Positions 52,655 to 64,000 of a stretch of DNA of 64,000 bases are shown here, piece after piece; the stretch's first letter is position 1, and each line of letters begins with the position of its first letter. A model generated the notes under the pieces. The model was given only the letters and a program-made list of their open reading frames with translations. It ran no database searches and had not been told where the DNA came from. The DNA lies in the NCBI RefSeq assembly GCF_001011115.1, contig NZ_CP008874.1, positions 1,874,440-1,938,439 on the forward strand, read 5' to 3'. Both the position numbers and the translations under genes were made by a program. The DNA comes from Halanaeroarchaeum sulfurireducens. GTDB lineage: Archaea; Halobacteriota; Halobacteria; Halobacteriales; Halobacteriaceae.

Positions 52655-52853
52655 ACACCTGAATATCTGCAATGAGGCGATTTATGGATTGCGGTCCGTC
52701 GAAGTGTCCGGCGATTGGCGGCTGTCACACCGTGAGCCGCGAACGCGGCGAACGTGTGACGTCGGCAGTCGCACCAAGCGAACGGCGAAGCCGAGAGCGT
52801 GCGTCTGCCGGAACTGCAGGCCGCTGCGTTAGGCCGGACTCTGCCACCTTGGC
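52655..52853. repeat. tRNA-Cys half-copy and hairpin scar
   Basis: An exact 40-nt copy of the 5' half of tRNA-Cys sits at 52814-52853, in the same orientation; it ends at the base just after the anticodon. Between it and the intact tRNA are 159 bases with a strong nested hairpin at 52724-52760 (GTCACAC outer stem, GCCGCG-AA-CGCGGC inner stem) and a GCGAACGGCGA stretch at 52777-52788 like that beside tRNA-Gly. This layout is what remains when an element integrates in a tRNA anticodon loop and is later deleted. Confidence 0.6.
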
Positions 52854-52950
52854 GCAGTCCCTACTTTTCGACGTTCGCGTTTAAACGTAGCGGTCGGACC
52901 GGCCGCCCGGGTCCGAAACACATCTTCGTGTCCGCCCACAACGGGAACCC

Positions 52951-53595
52951 ATGACGCGGAACTCCACCGACACACCGACCCGCCTGACCGACGGGGGCCG
53001 ACCGACGCCGGGTGTCCCGGACGTCAGCGAGAAATCGACCGACGAACACGACCGGAGTGATGCCGACGACGCGACCGCAGAATCGGAATCGGCCGAGCGC
53101 CAGCAGACGGCAAGTGGGCGAGCGATGCCGGGTGTCCCACAGACGGGAGCCGCATCCACGGAGACGGAGAGCAGCCACAATCACGGCGACGGAGGTGGCG
53201 ACAGTTGTGGAACCGAGGAAAGCCACGACGAGACGGAACACGATCTCACGACGGCCATCAGCCTGCGCGGGCTGAAACGCGCCGAGATGCCGAGCTCGGT
53301 CGTCTCCGACGCGAAGACATGGTCTGACTGGGTCGGCGTCGTCGGGGAGGCAAGCGGGCCCGCGATGAACACCTACTTCCGCAAGAACGCCGTCGACGTC
53401 GACTTCTTCAACGACGCCTCCCAGGGGCCGGCGGATCGGCTGGCACGCATCGACGAGGGCCACCACTTCTACTCGGAGCGCCGGGTGCTCGTCGGTCTCC
53501 CGGAGGAAAAAGAGTGGGCGGAGGAGGCCGGCTGGGAGTTCCAGTCGTTCGAAGAGGTCTCCCAGGAGTCGGGGTGGACCCTCGAGAACGCCTGA
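52951..53595 (+). CDS. DUF7124-like protein with acidic disordered N-terminus
   Basis: 214 residues from an ATG. The first ~105 residues are low-complexity (Asp, Glu, Ser, Thr) and contain two copies of a PGVP motif (PTPGVPDVSE near residue 19 and AMPGVPQTGA near 59). The folded part, about 105-214, includes LTTAISLRGLKRAEMPSSVV, SDWVGVVGEASGPAMNTYFR and FYSERRVLVGLPEEKEWAEE, which resembles the haloarchaeal DUF7124 family by memory. Its stop overlaps the next start, so it is coupled to an RNase H-fold exonuclease. Function unknown. Confidence 0.8.
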   Translation: MTRNSTDTPTRLTDGGRPTPGVPDVSEKSTDEHDRSDADDATAESESAERQQTASGRAMPGVPQTGAASTETESSHNHGDGGGDSCGTEESHDETEHDLTTAISLRGLKRAEMPSSVVSDAKTWSDWVGVVGEASGPAMNTYFRKNAVDVDFFNDASQGPADRLARIDEGHHFYSERRVLVGLPEEKEWAEEAGWEFQSFEEVSQESGWTLENA

Positions 53596-54338
53596 TGCGC
53601 GTCGAGAACAGCTTCATCCCGGTGCGCGGTGTCGGAGAAACCACCGAGCGGTCGCTCTGGCGCGAGGGGATCACCCACTGGGACGCGTTCACCCCCGACG
53701 CGGTCGGCCCGAAGACCGGCGAGCGAATCGAGACGTATCTGGCCAGTGCCCGCCCCCGTCTCGACGACCGCGACGCAGGGTTTTTCGCCGAGACGATGCC
53801 GGATCGGTGTCACTGGCGCCTCTACGAGAATTTCCGCGACGACGCCCTCTTTTTCGACATCGAGACGACCGGACTGAGCAAGCGCGAGCACGCGGTCACG
53901 ACAGTATCAGTTCACCGCAACGGCAAGACGCGCACGTACGTCCAGGGAACAGATCTCACCCGAGACGTCCTCGAACGGGAGTTCGACGAGGCATCCCTCG
54001 CGGTGACGTTCAACGGCAAGCAATTCGACGTGCCCTTTCTGGAGTACGCCTTCGATGTCGACATCGACCTCGCCCACCTCGATCTGCGATTTCTCGGCGA
54101 GCGACTCGACTTCACGGGCGGTTTGAAGCAGGTCGAACGCGACCTCGGGATCGACCGAGATAACCCAGATATCTCGGGGCGTGACGCCGTTCGGCTCTGG
54201 CACGAGTACGACCGAGGTGGCGATACCGACGCCCTCAAGACCTTGATCTCGTACAATCGCGACGACGCCCGGAACCTGGAGGCGCTCGCCGACGAACTGA
54301 CCGGACGCCTCCACGACCGACTGTTCCCCGACCAGTAA
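53595..54338 (+). CDS. RNase H-fold DEDD exonuclease (YprB-like)
   Basis: 247 residues; the ATG overlaps the previous stop (TGATG). The DEDD motifs of the RNase_H_2/YprB family are present: LFFDIETTGLS (first Asp-Glu), VTFNGKQFDVPFL (Asp) and ISYNRDDARNLEAL (last Asp). A 3'-5' exonuclease acting on DNA or RNA is inferred. The first ~80 residues include a helix-hairpin-helix-like VGETTERSLWREGITHWDAF. It forms a two-gene unit with the DUF7124-like protein. Confidence 0.88.
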   Translation: MRVENSFIPVRGVGETTERSLWREGITHWDAFTPDAVGPKTGERIETYLASARPRLDDRDAGFFAETMPDRCHWRLYENFRDDALFFDIETTGLSKREHAVTTVSVHRNGKTRTYVQGTDLTRDVLEREFDEASLAVTFNGKQFDVPFLEYAFDVDIDLAHLDLRFLGERLDFTGGLKQVERDLGIDRDNPDISGRDAVRLWHEYDRGGDTDALKTLISYNRDDARNLEALADELTGRLHDRLFPDQ

Positions 54339-54356
54339 GCGGTCGGGATGAGTTGG

Positions 54357-55214
54357 TCAATCCGATTCAAGGCCGTCCTGAATGCCGGCTGTGACCGACG
54401 GGTACCGGAGGTCGTATCCACACGCGTGAAGCCTGTCGTTCGCGACGCGTTTGTTCGCCGCTAGTCGTTCTGCACGCGCGTCGGCCAGGTCCCGATCGTC
54501 GAGTGGTACCACCGCTGGGGGCGTTTCGTCGTGTCGCTCCGCGATCCATCGCGCGAGTTCGGGGCGGTCGATGGGTTGGTCGTCGACGACGTTGACGATC
54601 GGAGCGCAATCCTCGGTTTCCGTCAACAGGTGTGCGACGGCGCCGGCGGCGTCGGCGCGATGGACGAAGTTACCGTACCCGGGCGAGACCGGGCCAGTCA
54701 GATATCGTTGGACCGGTGAGCGACCGGGCCCGTAGATCCCGCCAAAGCGAACGACGGTCCGGTCCGCTATCGACGAGCCTCGTTCGAGCGCGATTCGTTC
54801 AGCCTCGCGAAGGATCCGTTCACGCTCGCTCGTCGGTCGAAGCTCCGTCGTCTCGTCGACCCACTGCCCCTCGTGGTCGCTGTACACTCCGGTACTCGAG
54901 GTATAGAGAAATTGGCTGGGAGGGTCCCGGCGTTCGTCGAAATGGTCGATGAGCGTGCGCAGGCTCTCGACGTACGTCTCGCGCGCGCTGGCTTCGCCAC
55001 GGGCACTCGCCGCATAGACGACAGCGTCGACGTCAGGGAGCGCGACGAGGTCGGACGGATTCGACGCGTCCGCCCGGACGGCCTCCAGGCCAGCGTCGGC
55101 GATCGCCTGCAAGCCCCGATCGGAACGGCGAACGCCAGTTACCCGGTGATCCGGCGTCAGGTGTCGGCCGAGTTCGAGTCCCACGTATCCACAGCCGACG
55201 ATGAGAACGTGCAT
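54357..55214 (-). CDS. SDR family NAD(P)-dependent epimerase/reductase
   Basis: 285 residues from the ATG at 55214. The Rossmann GCGYVGLELGRHL is at the start, a TSSTGVYSDHEGQWVDE stretch around residue 106 holds the catalytic Ser/Tyr (here TSSTGVY), and the middle VVRFGGIYGPGRSPV fits UDP-sugar epimerase-like extended SDRs. Substrate unknown. It begins about 115 bases past the rRNA terminator and is convergent with the exonuclease gene. Confidence 0.88.
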   Translation of the reverse strand: MHVLIVGCGYVGLELGRHLTPDHRVTGVRRSDRGLQAIADAGLEAVRADASNPSDLVALPDVDAVVYAASARGEASARETYVESLRTLIDHFDERRDPPSQFLYTSSTGVYSDHEGQWVDETTELRPTSERERILREAERIALERGSSIADRTVVRFGGIYGPGRSPVQRYLTGPVSPGYGNFVHRADAAGAVAHLLTETEDCAPIVNVVDDQPIDRPELARWIAERHDETPPAVVPLDDRDLADARAERLAANKRVANDRLHACGYDLRYPSVTAGIQDGLESD

Positions 55215-55326
55215 GCGAAATGCAGACGCGCTGTACCGATACCGTTCACGGTCAATGCGACGATAGCCGATACCCTGCGACGGTCCGTCTGGCGAGAGCG
55301 GACTGTCGGCACTCGCTGCAATGACG

Positions 55327-55360
55327 AAAACCCCCGAGCGACGTGGATGTCGCTCGAGGG
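55327..55360 (-). terminator. Terminator of the rRNA operon
   Basis: On the minus strand a hairpin CCC-T-CGAGCGAC, loop ATCCAC, GTCGCTCG-GGGG is followed by TTTT, 23 bases beyond the 5S gene. It is the strongest intrinsic-type terminator seen here. Confidence 0.75.
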
Positions 55361-55382
55361 TGGATGAATGATGGAAATGAAT

Positions 55383-55504
55383 GGAGGCGGCGAACCGGTT
55401 TTCCCGGAGGCTCGCGCACTCGAGTACTCGCCGGAACGCTGGTGGGCTTAACTTCCGTGTTCGGGATGGGTACGGGTGTAACCCCACCGCTATGGCCGCC
55501 TTAA
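55383..55504 (-). rRNA. rrf: 5S ribosomal RNA
   Basis: 122 nt beginning TTAAGGCGGCCATAGCGGTG and ending GGTTCGCCGCCTCC; the ends pair as the terminal helix. The central CCCATCCCGAACACGGAAG is the universal archaeal 5S core. It is the last gene of the rRNA operon. Confidence 0.96.
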
Positions 55505-55574
55505 TGCCGACTCGCGGAATCGAACCGCGATAACGACGCCAGTCGTCGGTGGTCTTCTAACCGTGTGTGGTGTG

Positions 55575-55598
55575 CAATCCAGTTAACGCCTGGACTCG
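55575..55598 (-). ncRNA. Downstream arm of the pre-23S bulge-helix-bulge stem
   Basis: This arm pairs with 58575-58598. Helix CGAGTCCAG/CTGGACTCG and helix CTGGATTG/CAATCCAG are separated by a 4-bp helix GCGC/GCGT with 3-nt bulges on opposite strands (TCA upstream, TAA downstream). That is the canonical archaeal splicing-endonuclease site that frees 23S rRNA. Confidence 0.85.
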
Positions 55599-55622
55599 AA
55601 CTCCGAGTCGGACGTGCGAATG

Positions 55623-58540
<2,918 letters not shown>

Positions 58541-58574
58541 TAATCTTCGATTTCGCACGTCCACATTCGGTGGA

Positions 58575-58598
58575 CGAGTCCAGTGAGCGCCTGGATTG
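58575..58598 (-). ncRNA. Upstream arm of the pre-23S bulge-helix-bulge stem
   Basis: Partner of 55575-55598, lying just upstream of the 23S 5' end in the transcript. The pairing described there needs only the sequences shown in this window. Confidence 0.85.
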
Positions 58599-58782
58599 CA
58601 CGTACACACGGTCGTCATCGCACGTCGCCCGTCACGAGGTACCCTATACCGGAGTACCCTTATTGGGCGAGCGTACATCGACCCTTCCTACCCGCGCTTT
58701 CGCGGGGCAGTGCATCAGTCGTTCGGGATAGTCCGTATCGCCGGCCCACACTTAAGGGGCACGGTTCGGACCACCCGAGGGA

Positions 58783-58854
58783 TGGACCCACTGGGATTCG
58801 AACCCAGGGCCTCCGCCTTGCAAAGGCGGCGCTCTCCCGCTGAGCTATGGGCCC
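58783..58854 (-). tRNA. tRNA-Ala (anticodon TGC)
   Basis: 72 nt in the 16S-23S spacer, the usual haloarchaeal position. Acceptor GGGCCCA pairs with TGGGTCC (one G-U); discriminator A. Anticodon stem CCGCC/GGCGG, loop TTTGCAA, anticodon TGC (Ala). Confidence 0.97.
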
Positions 58855-58883
58855 ACCTCCCTGACGGGAGGTAGCGGTGTGTC

Positions 58884-58913
58884 AGCCTCGATGGTTTGTA
58901 AGTGTCTGGTCGG
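58884..58913 (-). ncRNA. Downstream arm of the pre-16S bulge-helix-bulge stem
   Basis: Pairs with 60544-60573. Two helices (TCTGGTCGG with CCGACCAGA; ATGGTTT and flanks with AAACCAT and flanks) are joined by a 4-bp helix GGTG/CACT (one G-U) with 3-nt bulges on opposite strands (AAA upstream, TAC downstream). This is the classic archaeal BHB cut site for pre-16S. Confidence 0.85.
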
Positions 58914-58992
58914 GCACGATCCCGGGTGACGGGACGGTGTGAGTAGATACTCACACCAAGTGGGCCAGGCGAAATGCCTGGTCCCGGTCGTT

Positions 58993-60465
<1,473 letters not shown>

Positions 60466-60736
60466 GTGCCGGGAATGTTCCCGGCGGGCCAGAGAAAGGG
60501 AGTCTCTGGTTGGCGGGTGTGGTCGTCACGACGGAAATCGTGGCCGACCAGATTTCACCAAACCATCGAGGCTAACATCAGATTCCATCTGTACGGCGGA
60601 CCGCAGGGGTGGAATCCTCATGTCCTTCGGGACCCGAACGTTGGGCTCATTGGGTGATAAACCCATCGAAGCCCGATCGGATCCCGATCGTCACGAGCCG
60701 AAGCCCGTGACGGTCACATTCAACCCGACGCCCCGT
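60466..60736 (-). other. 16S leader with hairpins and BHB arm
   Basis: Leader of the rRNA transcript. It contains the upstream BHB arm (60544-60573) and two perfect hairpins: GCCGGGAA-TG-TTCCCGGC (60468-60485) and CCAGAGA-n7-TCTCTGG (60489-60509). No ORF is supported. Confidence 0.7.
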
Positions 60737-61011
60737 TATTACTTAAGGGCATCGAACCCGAGCCATCGTGGCCCGAGTCGACGCCAAACCGGAACGTCGG
60801 ATCGCATCACGGCGCGTCGGTCGAGCCGACCACCGCTCATCGAGTGCGTTCTATCCGAGGTCCCGGGTATTACTTAAGGGCATCGGACCCGGACCATCGT
60901 GGCCCGGGTCGACGCCAAACCGAGGCGTTGGGGAATACATCACGGCGCGTCGGTCGAGCCGACCACCGCTCATCGAGTGCATTCCATCCGATGCCCCGGG
61001 ATCATAAAAGG
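60737..61011 (-). promoter_or_regulatory. Tandem rRNA promoters on ~131-bp repeats
   Basis: Three promoter elements in minus orientation: TTAAGTAATAA (60737-60747), TTAAGTAATA (60868-60877) and CCTTTTATGAT (61001-61011), about 131 and 133 bases apart. The first two lie in near-identical ~131-bp repeats, each with a GGTCGAGCCGACC hairpin. Multiple tandem promoters ahead of rRNA are typical of haloarchaea. A further TATA-like stretch is near 61281-61291. Confidence 0.75.
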
Positions 61012-61328
61012 GCATTGAACCGGACCCGCCGTGGGTCACTGGCTCAATGGCCTCCGGGCGTCGGGCGTGCATCAGTGGCACCGGGCGACCGGGCCACCTC
61101 ATCGTGTGCAACCTATCGAAATACAGGCCCACGGATAAGCACGTCGAACCGACCCCCTCTTCGGGACGCCGTTGCATGGCAAATGTGTGGCACGGGCGGA
61201 GGCCGATCGATCATCCCACGCGATCTGCGTCAGGTCGGATCGGGTGGTACCCGTGCCATCACGGACTACGGGGAGGCGGTACATAATCCCATCACCACGC
61301 CCCGACTTCGCGAGAACAGTCCCCCGGC
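61012..61328. other. Upstream region of the rRNA operon
   Basis: About 315 bases between the rRNA promoters and the MC1 gene stop. It contains AT-richer promoter-like pieces (near 61113-61126 and 61281-61291 on the minus strand) that may be extra rRNA promoters. No ORF is convincing. Confidence 0.45.
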
Positions 61329-61643
61329 TCAGACCTCCTCGATATGTTCGATACCTTTCTTCGAGACGTTTGCCTCGGTAATGTCGGACGGCATCCAGTC
61401 CGGTTTGTCTTCGGGTGCGTCCTCCTCCCACGCCCACGCGTCGTAGATGTGGACTTTGTCGGTCCCTTTCTCCCGGAGCCGGACCTCGACACGTGGCGCG
61501 GACTCCTCCGAGGAACCCACATCGGCTAGCCGACGAGCTGCCTTGAGCGCAGCCTGACGGGGAGTGTTGCCGGAAAAGACGCTCGATTCCGTCCCGTCCG
61601 TCTCGCGAAGCGCAAAGTTCCGCTTACCGTCCTCACGTACCAT
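61329..61643 (-). CDS. mc1: Chromosomal protein MC1
   Basis: 104 residues from an ATG. MC1 is a small DNA-bending chromatin protein of haloarchaea and methanogens. The MVREDGKRNFALRETDGTES start, FSGNTPRQAALKAARRL and KVHIYDAWAWEEDAPEDKPD stretches are diagnostic. TATA box at 61680-61689. It lies directly upstream of the rRNA promoters on the same strand. Confidence 0.95.
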   Translation of the reverse strand: MVREDGKRNFALRETDGTESSVFSGNTPRQAALKAARRLADVGSSEESAPRVEVRLREKGTDKVHIYDAWAWEEDAPEDKPDWMPSDITEANVSKKGIEHIEEV

Positions 61644-61679
61644 GGTTTGAACCCATGCGAAGCCAACACAAGACGGGTG

Positions 61680-61689
61680 TATAAATATA
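61680..61689 (-). promoter_or_regulatory. TATA box of MC1
   Basis: TATATTTATA on the minus strand, about 37 bases before the ATG, a near-perfect match. A second TATA-like TTACTTATAC at 61709-61718 points the other way. Confidence 0.65.
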
Positions 61690-61813
61690 CCGCCGCCATT
61701 ACCAAAAATTACTTATACGAGATGGTGGTCCCTCCGGTCGACAGGGGTTTTTGGTCCCTCCATCGCCGTGTCGATCGCACGGCGCAAGACGTCTCGCGGC
61801 CACTCAAAAGAAC
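61690..61813. other. Divergent intergenic space with direct repeat and hairpin
   Basis: Between MC1 and the AbrB-like gene. It contains a TGGTCCCTCC direct repeat (61727 and 61752), a TATA-like element (TTACTTATAC near 61709) and a 7-bp hairpin CGCCGTG-TCGATCG-CACGGCG (61764-61784). A small non-coding RNA is possible but not shown. Confidence 0.35.
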
Positions 61814-61823
61814 TTAAGTATAT
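61814..61823 (+). promoter_or_regulatory. TATA box of the AbrB-like gene
   Basis: TTAAGTATAT, 32-41 bases before the ATG at 61855. Confidence 0.6.
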
Positions 61824-61854
61824 GTCACGGCGAAGCCTCAAATAGGATACCCCG

Positions 61855-62052
61855 ATGGTCCGCAAAAAGAAGCTCAGCCCCAGTGGCGCGAAAGGGGAAG
61901 ACGGAACATACCACAATGCGCACGTGAACCTCCACGAGGACGAACTCGCCGTCGCCGGCCTCGAAATCGGCGACGATGTGTTCGTTCGCGTCCGCGAGGA
62001 CAAGATCATCATCCAGAAAGCCGACCCGGACGAGGTCGACCACGACTTCTAG
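61855..62052 (+). CDS. Small AbrB/SpoVT-like haloarchaeal protein
   Basis: 65 residues from an ATG (MVRKKKLSPSGAKGEDGTYH...). The pattern NAHVNLHEDELAVAGLEIGD followed by DVFVRVREDKIIIQKADP resembles the swapped-hairpin AbrB fold (LPKELREALGI-type ... KDGKIVLKP), basic at the start and acidic at the end. It is widely conserved in haloarchaea next to pyrD. It could be a DNA-binding regulator. Role unknown. Confidence 0.88.
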   Translation: MVRKKKLSPSGAKGEDGTYHNAHVNLHEDELAVAGLEIGDDVFVRVREDKIIIQKADPDEVDHDF

Positions 62053-62055
62053 ACA

Positions 62056-62062
62056 CTTATAC
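62056..62062 (+). promoter_or_regulatory. TATA-like element of pyrD
   Basis: CTTATAC lies 26-32 bases before the pyrD ATG and immediately after the previous gene's stop, so pyrD can have its own leaderless transcript. Confidence 0.5.
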
Positions 62063-62087
62063 GCACGCGGCGACCGATACTCAGACG

Positions 62088-63137
62088 ATGTACGGAGCCG
62101 TGAAGCCGCTTCTGTTTCGACTCCCCCCGGAAACCGCCCACGACCTGATCGTCCGAGTGCTACAGGCGAGCCAGCACGACGTCGTCCTCGACGTCCTGCG
62201 CCGCCAGTTCGTCGTGAACGACGATCGGCTCGCGACGAGGGCGTTCGGCGTCCGATTTCCAAACCCCGTCGGCGTCGCCGCCGGTTTCGACAAGAACGCG
62301 CGCGTTCCACGGGCGCTGGGCGCCCTGGGGTTCGGCCACGTGGAGGTCGGCGGTGTCACGGCCGAGGCACAACCCGGCAACCCTCGACCCCGCCTCTTCC
62401 GGCTGCCGGAGGACAGGGCCCTCATCAACCGAATGGGGTTCAACAACGAGGGCGCCGACGCGGTCGGGCGCCGGCTCGCGAACGCAGAGACGCCGGAGAT
62501 CCCACTGGGAGTGAACGTGGGCAAGTCGAAGTCCACCCCCCTCGAGGAGGCCGCCGAGGACTACCGCTACACCTACGAGCGCGTGGGCGACCACGCCGAT
62601 TTCGTGGTGGTCAACGTCTCGAGCCCCAACACCCCCGGTCTCCGAGATCTGCAGGACCGGGAGCCCCTGGAGACGATCCTCGGGACGCTCGTGGACGCCG
62701 GGGCGTCCCCGCTGCTCGTGAAGGTCTCGCCGGACCTCCACCGCGAGGCAATCGCGGACGTCGTCGAGCTCGCGGAGGACCTGCATCTCGACGGTATCGT
62801 CGCCACCAACACCACGATCAGCCGCGACGAGGACCTCCGGAACTCGAATCGGGTCGAGGAGGGCGGACTCTCAGGGAAGCCCCTCGAGGCACGATCGACC
62901 GAACTCGTGCGGTTCGTCGCCAGTCGGACCGACCTGCCCGTCGTCGGCGTCGGGGGCATCTTCACGGCCGAGGACGCCTACGAGAAAATCCGGGCGGGCG
63001 CGTCACTCGTGCAACTGTACACCGGCCTCATCTACGAGGGGCCGACCATCGCCCGCGACATCAACCGCGGTCTGCTCGACCGCCTGGAGCGCGACGGGTT
63101 CGACTCGATCACGGACGCGGTCGGCACGGACCTGTAA
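62088..63137 (+). CDS. pyrD: Quinone-dependent dihydroorotate dehydrogenase (class 2)
   Basis: 349 residues from an ATG. It oxidises dihydroorotate to orotate in pyrimidine synthesis with FMN and reduces membrane quinone. Seen: MYGAVKPLLFRLPPETAHDL (the membrane-facing helix of class 2), NPVGVAAGFDKNARV, PRLFRLPEDRALINRMGFNN, NVSSPNTPGLRDLQ, LVKVSPDL, TNTTISRD and GVGGIFTAEDAYEKIRAGAS. A class 2 rather than class 1 enzyme, as usual in halophiles. Confidence 0.97.
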   Translation: MYGAVKPLLFRLPPETAHDLIVRVLQASQHDVVLDVLRRQFVVNDDRLATRAFGVRFPNPVGVAAGFDKNARVPRALGALGFGHVEVGGVTAEAQPGNPRPRLFRLPEDRALINRMGFNNEGADAVGRRLANAETPEIPLGVNVGKSKSTPLEEAAEDYRYTYERVGDHADFVVVNVSSPNTPGLRDLQDREPLETILGTLVDAGASPLLVKVSPDLHREAIADVVELAEDLHLDGIVATNTTISRDEDLRNSNRVEEGGLSGKPLEARSTELVRFVASRTDLPVVGVGGIFTAEDAYEKIRAGASLVQLYTGLIYEGPTIARDINRGLLDRLERDGFDSITDAVGTDL

Positions 63138-63164
63138 GCCGTCCACCGTTGGCCGCCGGGCCCG

Positions 63165-64000
<836 letters not shown>

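Overview
The window is a 64 kb piece of a haloarchaeal (class Halobacteria) chromosome. Evidence is the high GC content, very acidic proteins, TATA boxes about 25-35 bases before many start codons (leaderless style), a 16S-tRNA-Ala-23S-5S rRNA operon, archaeosine synthesis genes, a fused Kae1-Bud32 gene, the short halophile-type malate synthase, a thermosome and chromatin protein MC1. It reads as core chromosome. No transposase, integrase gene, CRISPR array, prophage gene or replication origin was seen. The genus cannot be fixed by eye.

Layout. 1-1600: 3' end of a tungsten aldehyde:ferredoxin oxidoreductase, facing a MoaD/ubiquitin-like gene and a small partner. 1.8-7.3 kb: archaeosine genes tgtA-arcS, a Nudix hydrolase, an AEC-type carrier and a small haloarchaeal protein. 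7.6-14.5 kb: MoaE fused to a degenerate MobB-like domain, then divergently pyrH-lysS, a site-2 protease with PDZ domain and a HemQ-ABM fusion. 14.7-21.5 kb: tRNA-Gly, nadE, an actin-like (salactin-type) gene, a conserved unknown, tRNA-Thr, a DASS transporter, a Tat lipoprotein and a stop/start-overlapping cassette of lipoprotein, 33-aa protein and PIN-like protein. 21.5-27.5 kb: rdgB, a DUF5808-like gene and the archaeal information-processing operon aIF2-gamma, PIN nuclease, rpo7, spt4, dephospho-CoA kinase, S24e, S27ae, kae1-bud32. 27.6-36.3 kb: RDD membrane protein, a DUF5787-like possible Fe-S nuclease, an agl23-like/AAA+/MBL operon, a cation/proton antiporter and an MBL hydrolase. 36.4-41.3 kb: serS, tsr3, rpl40e, MBL protein, DUF5786-like, DUF99, type-4 uracil-DNA glycosylase and hisH. 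41.5-45.9 kb: SWIM zinc-finger protein, the glyoxylate-bypass pair aceA-aceB and trm1. 45.9-52.4 kb: BrkB-type and PAP2 membrane proteins, glnA with divergent lrp, thermosome and a conserved unknown. 52.6-55.2 kb: tRNA-Cys, DUF7124-like gene, RNase H-fold exonuclease and SDR protein. 55.4-61.3 kb: rRNA operon on the minus strand with terminator, both bulge-helix-bulge processing stems and tandem promoters. 61.3-64 kb: MC1, a small AbrB-like protein, pyrD and the 3' part of thiC.

Many neighbours act together: MoaD/MoaE-type proteins with the pterin enzyme; TgtA making the substrate of ArcS; RNA polymerase, ribosome and initiation-factor genes in one operon; isocitrate lyase with malate synthase; Lrp beside glutamine synthetase.

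I did not find a convincing new multi-gene system. The most unusual signals are non-coding. A 40-nt exact copy of the 5' half of tRNA-Cys ends inside the anticodon loop, beside a strong cruciform-like hairpin. 3'-end fragments of tRNA-Gly lie in similar filler DNA. There is a perfect 10-bp dyad upstream of the thermosome promoter, a dyad upstream of aceA, and a 25-bp tandem repeat beside the actin-like gene. Among proteins, the DUF5787-like gene (one N-terminal and five C-terminal cysteines around an ExK motif) and the 33-aa ORF are the best leads.
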